Assembly: GCF_900095695.1 (NCBI RefSeq)
Contig: NZ_FMIQ01000006.1
Span: 248,001 to 312,000, forward strand
DNA length: 64,000 nt
Reading direction: 5' to 3'
DNA from: Hafnia alvei
GTDB lineage: Bacteria > Pseudomonadota > Gammaproteobacteria > Enterobacterales > Enterobacteriaceae
The position numbers and the translations under genes were made by a program. The notes below the pieces were generated by a model. It made no database searches. It was not told the origin of the DNA and worked only from the letters and a program-made list of their open reading frames with translations. Shown here piece by piece: positions 57,673 to 64,000 of the stretch. The first letter of the stretch is position 1. The number at the start of each line of letters is the position of its first letter.

Positions 57673-57717
57673 AAAAACAAAAAGCCCTGAATTTTCATTC
57701 AGGGCTTTTTGTTAGAA
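57673..57717 (-). repeat. 45-bp direct repeat, right copy (tRNA-Ser terminator)
   Basis: Identical to 56400-56444. It follows the 3' end of the second tRNA-Ser by three bases on the minus strand and acts as its terminator. The pair of repeats 1.27 kb apart makes the HNH gene look like an insertion unit. Confidence 0.9.
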
Positions 57718-57719
57718 TA

Positions 57720-57809
57720 TGGCGGTGAGAGAGGGGTTCGAACCCTCGATACGCTTTCGCGTATACACACTTTCCAGGCGTGCTCCTTCAGCCACTCAGA
57801 CACCTCACC
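57720..57809 (-). tRNA. tRNA-Ser (GGA), right copy
   Basis: Identical over all 90 bases to the copy at 55632-55721, with anticodon GGA, long variable arm and encoded CCA. The flanking 'TAGAATA' on the 3' side is also shared, so the two are a tandem duplication of a tRNA unit, now separated by about 2 kb. Confidence 0.96.
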
Positions 57810-57961
57810 GTTTATCGCAGCGTCGCCGTTGCGATGGGCGCTAATGTAGGGAAAACAGCGTGATGCGTCAACTTTATTTTTATCAAAACCAACTGTTTAG
57901 CTAAACAATCAGCAGATTGTTGTTTTCCTCAACGATAGCTGGCGTCTTTTACAACACCCTG

Positions 57962-59143
57962 TTAGTGCCCGTAGCGTTTTTGCCATTCAGCTTCCAATGC
58001 CACTTGCCACGACGGATGAGGCTCCGCGATGGCATTAAACAGCGGTTTCTGCGCGGTAAATAGTGCGCGCTCAGCCGGTGGTAAACGCTCAACGTCTAAA
58101 ACGCTCGGATCTCCCCACTGTTTACTATTAGCCTTACGTGCCTGTGCCTCTGGCGACATGAGGAAATTAATCACAACTTCGGCAGCGGGTTTGTCGCGTG
58201 CGTTGAAGGGGATCGCTAAGAAGTGCACGTTGGTGAGTGCACCCTGATTTAATGCGTAAGTTTGCGCATCGGGCGGGAGGCTACCGGCGGCAATAGCCGC
58301 TGGCGCAATGCCAGGATTGAACGTAATCGCCATATCAAGTTCATTATCGTTAAACATCTGGATCATCTGCGCATCGCTGGCTGGGAATACTTTCCCTTGC
58401 CGCCACAGGAACGGATGCAGGGCGTCGAGATAAGCCCACAGCGGTGCCGTATCGCGGGCAAATGTCTCTGCATCGACCGGTTTGTCTAGCGCAACGCCCG
58501 ACGTTAGCCCGATCAGCGCCATTTTCAAGAAACTGGAACCGTGGAATTGAGGAGGGCGTGGATAGGTAATACGTCCTGGATGAACTTTCGCATAATTAAG
58601 CAATGCGGAAAGATCGGCAGGAGGATTCGGCGTGGCTTTTACATCATGAATAAAGACCAGTTGCCCGACGCCCCAAGGCGCTTCAAATCCGTCGGTAGAT
58701 ACGGTGAAGTCCTGCGTTACCGGCAGTTTTTTATCAACCCATTGCCAGTTGGGTAAAGCCTGTACGAATGGGCCATACAGTAAACCATTTTGTTTTAAGG
58801 CGTTGAAGTTTTCGCCGTTGACCCACACCAGATCGGTGCTGCCATTTGCGGTATTGTCAGCGGCTTTCTCAGCACGAATGCGATTAACTGTCTCAGCAAT
58901 ATCTGCCACTTTTACCTGTTTTAGCGTAATACCGTAGCGGGTTTGCAGCTCGGCCGTTACCCAGTCGAGATAGTGATTCACCTGCGTGCTACCACCCCAA
59001 GCGTTGAAATAAACCGTTTGGCCCTCTGCCTGTTTTAGAGTTTGCACCCATGCCGCCGTAGGTTCCGCTGTATCGGCGTACACCGCTGGGGTGAGCAAAC
59101 ACAAACTGGTCAAAAGGGTAGGGAGTAGATTTCGCAGACGCAT
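57962..59143 (-). CDS. ynjB: YnjB-like ABC transporter substrate-binding protein
   Basis: A 393-residue periplasmic binding protein with a signal peptide ([16 protein letters not shown], cut near V-Y-A-D). The mature part has [32 protein letters not shown] and a late F-L-M-S-P-E-A-Q, the layout of YnjB/extracellular type 1 binding proteins. The start at 59143 is taken because it makes a standard signal peptide; a longer frame adds 22 odd residues. In E. coli ynjB is followed by permease and ATPase genes; here the next features are the tRNA-Ser genes. Confidence 0.8.
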   Translation of the reverse strand: MRLRNLLPTLLTSLCLLTPAVYADTAEPTAAWVQTLKQAEGQTVYFNAWGGSTQVNHYLDWVTAELQTRYGITLKQVKVADIAETVNRIRAEKAADNTANGSTDLVWVNGENFNALKQNGLLYGPFVQALPNWQWVDKKLPVTQDFTVSTDGFEAPWGVGQLVFIHDVKATPNPPADLSALLNYAKVHPGRITYPRPPQFHGSSFLKMALIGLTSGVALDKPVDAETFARDTAPLWAYLDALHPFLWRQGKVFPASDAQMIQMFNDNELDMAITFNPGIAPAAIAAGSLPPDAQTYALNQGALTNVHFLAIPFNARDKPAAEVVINFLMSPEAQARKANSKQWGDPSVLDVERLPPAERALFTAQKPLFNAIAEPHPSWQVALEAEWQKRYGH

Positions 59144-59460
59144 AATCAGCCTTATCAATAATGAAAACCAGATTGTAATGGCCTTTGTATATAAAAACAT
59201 TAGCTTCAAGATGTATACATGAAGGCGACGTAAGTTTTTAAAACCAGCAAACGTGAATAGTTACGCCAATAAACTGGATAAATAATGACTAAACAGACGA
59301 AATAACAACATTAACTCTGGTGTTTTGGATATTTATCCCGCTAAATGAGAACGAGGCTTGAACAAAAGATAACGGAATAATAGCCAACAAGCCCGCCGAG
59401 CCTAGGCCCAGGTAATCCTCAGGAAGAGTGTCTACAACATCATTTAGTAAGGGGACAGCG
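59144..59460. other. Divergent region between ynjB-like gene and POT transporter
   Basis: 317 bases with the promoters of both flanking genes. Two ribosome binding sites are visible near the right end (AGGAAG before GTG 59428, AAGGGG before GTG 59461). No other structure was recognised. Confidence 0.4.
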
Positions 59461-60942
59461 GTGAGCTCGACGACACCCATTCAACCATCTTCACACCGCA
59501 GCGCCATTCCGGCTGGCTCTGGTGCACTATTCTTTATCCAAACCTTTTCAACGCTTGGTTTTGCCGTGCTTTACTCCACCTTGGTGCTGTATGCGACCAA
59601 GCGGCTAGGATTCAGCGAAAGCGATGCCAATGCCATGATGGGCGTCTTTGGTGCGTTTAACTATGGGCTGCACCTGTTTGGCGGCTATCTTGGTGGCCGT
59701 TGCCTGAGCAACCGTAACCTCTTTATTTTAGGTATGGTATTGCAGGTCATCGGCTGTTACATGATTGCTGAGATGGGCGTATCAGGCCTGTATTGGGGAT
59801 TGGCGATGTTCCTTACCGGCAGCGGATTAAACGTCACGTGCCTGAACATGATGCTGACCCAACGCTTTGCCCCAGACGACGATCGCCGTGAAGGCGCATT
59901 CCTGTGGAACTATGCGGGCATGAACCTTGGCTTTTTTGCCGGTTTTGCCGTCGCGGGGTATTTCCAACTCAGTGAAAACTATCGCGCACTGTTCTTATTT
60001 GCCACCATCGGTAATGCGGTTGCCATTCTGGTTACGCTATCGCGCTGGCGCATCTTGGCGGACATCAATACTCCTCTCAAGCAGGCATCGCGCAAATCTT
60101 TCTATTTGCGAATGCTGGCGGGCTTGGTTGTGCTGGTGGCATTGGTGCCGATTATCCGTGTGCTGCTGACCCACGCCGATTTCAGCAGCTATTTCGTGGT
60201 CGTGTTAGGCATTCTGATTTTCATTATGCTGTGCATTATGACGCTGCGTCATCGTGAAGCCGACGAGCGTCGTCGTATGGTGGCCTACCTGATTTTAGCG
60301 GCAGGATCTTTAGTGTTTTGGTCGCTGTACCAGCTGGCCCCAATGGGCTTGATGCTGTTCTCCGAGCATAATATCGATCTGAATGTTTATGGTCTGCGCG
60401 TAGCACCTCAGTGGATCCAAAATATTAATACGGTAGTGATTGTCGTCGGTGGACCGCTGATGGCACTCCTATTTAAACGCTTACGTGAACGTGGCTTAAA
60501 CATTGATATACCTTTGCAATTTTGTGCCTCACTGTTTTGCATGGGATTAGGTATGCTGGTTCTGCCGCTGGGGATCCAACTTGCAGGCGGTGATGGTTTA
60601 GTCGCATTCAAATGGATTGCGTTGAGCTATGTGTTGCAAAGCTTTGGTGAACTGATGATTTCGCCAATTGGCTACGCGATGATCGGAAAACTAGCGCCGG
60701 CACGCCATCAAGGTTTGATGATGGGCTGTTGGATGATGGTCACCGGCGTGGCCTCCGTGCTGGCCGGATACGTTTCAGGGTTGATGCCGCAAAATAGCGG
60801 CAGCACACCGTTAGAAACTAACCCTGGCTACAGCAGCGTATTCAATGCGTTAGGCTGGGGTTCTGTCGCCACCGGCGTGGTGTTGGTGTTGTTAATCCCG
60901 CTGCTGCGTCGATTAATTGCCCAACAGCATCAGGCTAGATAA
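59461..60942 (+). CDS. POT/PTR2-like peptide transporter of the MFS
   Basis: A 493-residue membrane protein with 12-14 hydrophobic segments. L-Y-S-T-L-V-L-Y-A-T-K-R-L-G-F, G-A-F-N-Y-G-L-H-L-F-G-G-Y-L-G and a late F-G-E-L-M-I-S-P-I-G match the proton-coupled oligopeptide (POT) family. The first-helix E-x-x-E-R proton motif of typical POTs is not there: the region reads F-I-Q-T-F-S-T-L-G-F. The late Glu of helix 10 (in S-F-G-E-L) is kept. The start is set at GTG 59461 (AAGGGG upstream); GTG 59428 is possible. Confidence 0.78.
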   Translation: MSSTTPIQPSSHRSAIPAGSGALFFIQTFSTLGFAVLYSTLVLYATKRLGFSESDANAMMGVFGAFNYGLHLFGGYLGGRCLSNRNLFILGMVLQVIGCYMIAEMGVSGLYWGLAMFLTGSGLNVTCLNMMLTQRFAPDDDRREGAFLWNYAGMNLGFFAGFAVAGYFQLSENYRALFLFATIGNAVAILVTLSRWRILADINTPLKQASRKSFYLRMLAGLVVLVALVPIIRVLLTHADFSSYFVVVLGILIFIMLCIMTLRHREADERRRMVAYLILAAGSLVFWSLYQLAPMGLMLFSEHNIDLNVYGLRVAPQWIQNINTVVIVVGGPLMALLFKRLRERGLNIDIPLQFCASLFCMGLGMLVLPLGIQLAGGDGLVAFKWIALSYVLQSFGELMISPIGYAMIGKLAPARHQGLMMGCWMMVTGVASVLAGYVSGLMPQNSGSTPLETNPGYSSVFNALGWGSVATGVVLVLLIPLLRRLIAQQHQAR

Positions 60943-60991
60943 TACCGCGCGAGCGAACAATGTGATTAAGACAGAAAACTGGAGGCACGAA

Positions 60992-61933
60992 GTGGATATC
61001 ATTTACTACCATCCGTTTTTTAATGCGCAGATTTGGCTGGATGGTATGCGGAAACGCTTACCGGAAGCGAATATTCGCCAGTGGCAATCTGGGGATGATA
61101 AGCCCGCAGACTATGCGCTGGTTTGGCAACCGCCGTTTGAGATGCTGGCTAAGCGTCAAGATTTACGCGGCGTATTTGCGCTGGGCGCAGGCGTTGACGC
61201 GATTTTAGCTCAGGAAAGGGCGAATCCAGGAACGTTGCCGAAAGGTGTTCCGCTGGTGCGTTTAGAAGACACCGGAATGGCGTTGCAGATGGAAGAGTAT
61301 GCGGCGGCCGCCGCGCTGCGCTATTTCCGTCGCTTCGACGAGTACGAGCAGCAACAGCGTCAGGGTGTCTGGCAGTATCTGGCACCGCATGACGCCTCGC
61401 AGTTTGTGGTGGGGGTTTTGGGCGCGGGGGTTCTGGGCGGAAAAGTGGCTGAGCGTTTGGCTTCGTTTGGCCTACAGGTTCGCTGCTGGAGCCGCACGGA
61501 AAAACACTATAGCGACGTTCAGAGTTTCTTCGGTCAAGATCAGTTTGCGTCGTTCCTCCAAGGGACCCAGTTGCTGATAAACCTGCTACCGAATACGCCA
61601 GAAACCGTGGGTATTCTCGACCAGTCTCTGTTTGCGCAGCTTAATGCGGGTGCCTATATCATCAACTTGGCGCGCGGCGCGCACATGAAAGAGGATGATT
61701 TGCTGGCTGCGTTGGAGTCTGGACAGGTTGCCGCGGCAACGCTCGACGTGTTTGCCAAAGAACCTTTGGCGATCGATCATCCTTTCTGGAAACACCCTCG
61801 AGTGACGATTACGCCACATATCGCCGCTATCACCCTGCCCGACGTTGCGATGGATTATGTCGCACAAAACATCTTGGCGATTGAAGCTGGGAAAACGCCG
61901 GAAGGTGTAGTAAACATGGATTTAGGTTATTGA
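60992..61933 (+). CDS. ghrA: Glyoxylate/hydroxypyruvate reductase A
   Basis: A 313-residue D-2-hydroxyacid dehydrogenase, reducing glyoxylate and hydroxypyruvate with NADPH. It contains the Rossmann G-V-L-G-A-G-V-L-G-G-K-V, catalytic R in L-A-R-G-A-H, E in A-K-E-P-L, and H in T-P-H-I-A-A. GTG 60992 is the start, preceded by GGAGG and matching the E. coli N-terminus (D-I-I-x-Y-H-P). In E. coli ghrA-ycdX-ycdY are neighbours, as here. Confidence 0.95.
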   Translation: MDIIYYHPFFNAQIWLDGMRKRLPEANIRQWQSGDDKPADYALVWQPPFEMLAKRQDLRGVFALGAGVDAILAQERANPGTLPKGVPLVRLEDTGMALQMEEYAAAAALRYFRRFDEYEQQQRQGVWQYLAPHDASQFVVGVLGAGVLGGKVAERLASFGLQVRCWSRTEKHYSDVQSFFGQDQFASFLQGTQLLINLLPNTPETVGILDQSLFAQLNAGAYIINLARGAHMKEDDLLAALESGQVAAATLDVFAKEPLAIDHPFWKHPRVTITPHIAAITLPDVAMDYVAQNILAIEAGKTPEGVVNMDLGY

Positions 61934-62037
61934 TGCTTTAGAAAATATTCATTGCTGTATGAATACGTTCTATTTGCTAACCTTATAGGGACACGCCTGC
62001 TGGTGCCAAAACCAGCGGGCCTTAGACAGGAGAAGCC

Positions 62038-62775
62038 ATGTATCCCGTAGATTTGCATATGCACACCGTGGCAAGTACCCACGCTTACAGCACCCTTCAT
62101 GACTATATCGCCCAAGCAAAAAAGTGTGGTATCAAACTTTTTGCCATTACCGATCACGGCCCTGATATGGCCGATGCGCCGCATTATTGGCATTTCATGA
62201 ACATGCGTGTGTGGCCACGCATTGTTGATGGCGTGGCTATTTTGCGCGGCATCGAATCTAACATTAAGAATACGCAGGGCGAAATTGACTGCACGGGCCG
62301 TATGTTAGACGAGATGGACCTGATTATTGCGGGATTCCACGAGCCGGTGTTTGCACCGCGCGACCGCGATAGCCATACCGAAGCGATGATCGCCACCATG
62401 GCCAACGGCGATGCTGACATTATTAGCCATCCGGGCAATCCGAAATTTCCAATCGATATTCGCGCGGTTGCTGAAGCGGCTGCGCGTTATAACGTGGCGC
62501 TAGAGCTGAACAACTCCTCATTTACACATTCGCGAATTGGTAGTGAAGCAAACTGCCGAGCCATTGCGGAAGCGGTGCGTGATGCCGGTGGCTATCTGTC
62601 GCTAGGGTCAGATTCGCATGTTGCATTTTCGCTGGGAAGTTTTGATCACTGTATCCAGATCATGAATGAGGTAAACTTCCCGCAGGATCGGGTGCTCAAC
62701 GTAACGCCGCGCCGTCTGCTCGATTTTCTGGTTGAGCGAGGGAAGGGTGCGATCCCAGAACTGGCCGATTGGTAA
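62038..62775 (+). CDS. ycdX: PHP-family phosphatase YcdX
   Basis: A 245-residue trinuclear-metal PHP-domain phosphatase. The metal ligands are visible in [25 protein letters not shown], and late [10 protein letters not shown]. An AGGAGAAGCC ribosome binding site precedes the ATG. Involved in swarming in E. coli, with YcdY as activator. Confidence 0.96.
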   Translation: MYPVDLHMHTVASTHAYSTLHDYIAQAKKCGIKLFAITDHGPDMADAPHYWHFMNMRVWPRIVDGVAILRGIESNIKNTQGEIDCTGRMLDEMDLIIAGFHEPVFAPRDRDSHTEAMIATMANGDADIISHPGNPKFPIDIRAVAEAAARYNVALELNNSSFTHSRIGSEANCRAIAEAVRDAGGYLSLGSDSHVAFSLGSFDHCIQIMNEVNFPQDRVLNVTPRRLLDFLVERGKGAIPELADW

Positions 62776-62866
62776 TTAATTAGCAACTCGCGTGAAGTGA
62801 CAATGTCACATTTTTTAGCCGTATTTGCAGGCCATATTTTTCAGGCCATATTTTTCAGGATTAGAG

Positions 62867-63439
62867 ATGAACGATTTTTCTATCATCTGCCGTTTGTTGG
62901 GAAGCCTGTTTTCCCGCCAGCCGCAGGATGCCGTATTGACTCCCGTATTTGAACTGATGACGCAAGGTAAACTGCAGCAGTTTTGGCCAATTGAGCAAGA
63001 TGCGCTGCTGACCCGTTTGCAAACCGCAGCGAAAGATCGTGCCGCGTTAAGCGCTGATTACGACGCCATGTTTAGCGGTGACGACGCGTCCGTTGATATT
63101 CATCGTAGCGATTATCAAGAGAATGCCACCGAGCAGGAAGTTCGTGATTTTTTAACCCAGCGTGGAATGCCTTTGAGTGACCAGCCTGCTGACGCCTTTG
63201 GGCAGCTGCTGCTTGCCGCATCGTGGTTGGAAGATCAGTCTGCCGAAGACGAAGTCCAGGCGCAAATCGCGCTGTTTGATGAGTATTTATTGCCGTGGTG
63301 CGGTAAGTTTCTGGGTAAAGTCGAAGCGCATGCAACCACCGCGTTTTATCGCACGCTGGCTGAGTTGACGCGTGAAGCGCTTCAGGCCATGTGGGATGAA
63401 CTTTCTGAAGATGAGAGCTCTGCCGAAGACGCCGAATAA
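62867..63439 (+). CDS. ycdY: YcdY, TorD-like chaperone of YcdX
   Basis: A 190-residue all-helical TorD/DmsD-family chaperone. It starts M-N-D-F-S-I-I-C-R-L-L-G-S-L-F and contains L-L-L-A-A-S-W-L-E-D-Q-S and C-G-K-F-L-G-K-V-E-A-H-A-T-T, as in E. coli YcdY, which activates the YcdX phosphatase. The ATG at 62867 is the family start. Just upstream CAGGCCATATTTTT is duplicated in tandem (about 62828-62858). Confidence 0.95.
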   Translation: MNDFSIICRLLGSLFSRQPQDAVLTPVFELMTQGKLQQFWPIEQDALLTRLQTAAKDRAALSADYDAMFSGDDASVDIHRSDYQENATEQEVRDFLTQRGMPLSDQPADAFGQLLLAASWLEDQSAEDEVQAQIALFDEYLLPWCGKFLGKVEAHATTAFYRTLAELTREALQAMWDELSEDESSAEDAE

Positions 63440-63460
63440 ACGTTTTCGAACTGCTCAATA

Positions 63461-63495
63461 AAAAATCGGTGTTCATAATTGAATACCGATTTATA
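63461..63495. terminator. Weak terminator after ycdY
   Basis: AAATCGGT and ACCGATTT pair around a loop of about 14 bases with A-rich and T-rich flanks, 20 bases past ycdY. Confidence 0.6.
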
Positions 63496-63584
63496 TCTCT
63501 ACATGACCATAATATTTTATAGATATGCTTAGTAAAAGATGAAGATTTTTCTCGCTAATTTTTAAATTCTACATATTTGCGGCA

Positions 63585-64000
63585 TCAAAAACAAAAGCCA
63601 GATTGATTAGTTTCATCTTGTTGAGAGTTACTTATAGATACACTCTTGATTGTCTCTAAAAAACGTTCCTTTGAGGAAATAACATCATCAAGAATACCTA
63701 ACTTAAACAGAGATATGTAAAGAGCAGCTGAATAAGCTTGGCAATTGATAGAACGTTCTGGATTAAATTCAATATCTGTGAACGCGTCATAATCAACGAT
63801 CTGCTCGGCAACTTTTGGTTGTTTCCTCAATGCGCTGATGTAAAGCCAGTCATAAAAAGCGGTTTGAGGCTCTAACTCCCATTCCTTACCGAAAAATTTG
63901 AATCCAGTCAGACGACCTGAAGTCAGTAGGCGCTTATCTTTTTTTGCTTCACGAGGCGTCATTTCAAACATATCGACATATGGTCCGCCACGTTGAAATA
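63585..64000 (-). CDS. C-terminal part of a DarT1-associated NADAR antitoxin-like protein (partial)
   Basis: The minus-strand frame stays open to the window edge (F-Q-R-G-G-P-Y-V-D before the first Met), so the gene starts outside. The visible 138 residues include G-G-P-Y-V-D-M-F-E-M-T-P-R-E-A-K-K-D, L-T-G-F-K-F-F-G, T-A-F-Y-D-W-L-Y-I-S-A-L, and D-A-F-T-D-I-E-F-N-P-E-R-S-I-N-C-Q-A. I recognise this as the family annotated DarT1-associated NADAR antitoxin (DUF6977), which removes ADP-ribose placed on DNA by the DarT1 toxin. The toxin gene would lie in the neighbourhood, probably beyond the edge. Recognition is by memory of the family; no search was run. Confidence 0.6.
   Translation of the reverse strand, partial: FQRGGPYVDMFEMTPREAKKDKRLLTSGRLTGFKFFGKEWELEPQTAFYDWLYISALRKQPKVAEQIVDYDAFTDIEFNPERSINCQAYSAALYISLFKLGILDDVISSKERFLETIKSVSISNSQQDETNQSGFCF

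Noticed and set aside
56400-57717. CRISPR array or insertion sequence around the 45-bp repeats
   Set aside because: Only two perfect copies exist, 1.27 kb apart, with a gene between; no transposase and no terminal inverted repeats were found.

Overview
The window looks like chromosomal DNA of a gammaproteobacterium of the order Enterobacterales, most probably Hafnia or a close Hafniaceae relative. The housekeeping block (ychF-pth-ychH-prs-ispE-lolB-hemA-prfA-prmC-sirB2-sirB1-kdsA-dauA) and the ghrA-ycdX-ycdY block read like those of Escherichia coli, while the accessory genes (AppA phytase, Tad pili, CS1-type fimbriae, a 19-gene ethanolamine cluster) fit a gut- or food-associated enteric. The genus is an inference; no database was searched.

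Layout. 1-7.6 kb: the distal part of a Tad (Flp) pilus assembly operon, tadZABCDEF, an interrupted small gene, and tadG; the operon starts outside the window. 8.0-14.6 kb: an alternative (CS1/alpha-type) chaperone-usher fimbrial operon with three pilin-like subunits, usher, chaperone and a putative tip subunit, followed by a LuxR-type regulator. 14.6-16.6 kb, minus strand: a small lipoprotein and the periplasmic phytase AppA. 17.0-34.2 kb: a complete eut operon, eutSPQTDMNEJGHABCLK-eutR, with pduS- and pduT-type genes between eutK and eutR. 34.4-35.9 kb: two AT-rich accessory genes, an exported protein and a PIN-like nuclease candidate. 36.3-49.3 kb: housekeeping genes. 49.3-50.5 kb: about 1.2 kb nearly free of genes. 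50.5-51.0 kb: a UPF0303/DUF336-type protein. 51.1-55.5 kb: an unusual cluster of HMA-like proteins, glycine-zipper membrane proteins (one with a Pro/Gln/Met/His-rich head) and an atypical P-type ATPase. 55.6-57.8 kb: two identical tRNA-Ser(GGA) genes flanking ohr and an HNH endonuclease gene, the latter bounded by perfect 45-bp direct repeats. 58.0-63.4 kb: a YnjB-like binding protein without its permease or ATPase, a POT-like transporter, ghrA, ycdX and ycdY. 63.6-64.0 kb: the C-terminal part of a DarT1-associated NADAR antitoxin-like gene running off the window.

How the genes work together. The eut operon encodes a bacterial microcompartment: shell proteins EutS, M, N, L, K and PduT; ethanolamine ammonia-lyase EutBC with its reactivase EutA; acetaldehyde conversion by EutE, EutG and EutD; cofactor supply by EutT; uptake by EutH; regulation by EutR. 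The added PduS (flavin/Fe-S cobalamin reductase family) and PduT (Fe-S shell protein family) would supply an electron route into the compartment to keep the B12 cofactor reduced for EutT. Several strong hairpins (after eutM, between eutN and eutE, after the major fimbrial subunit) probably tune subunit ratios. The 51-55 kb cluster is the best candidate for a poorly described system: its gene order, overlaps and shared motifs suggest one membrane-associated cation-handling machine, but its substrate cannot be read from the sequence.
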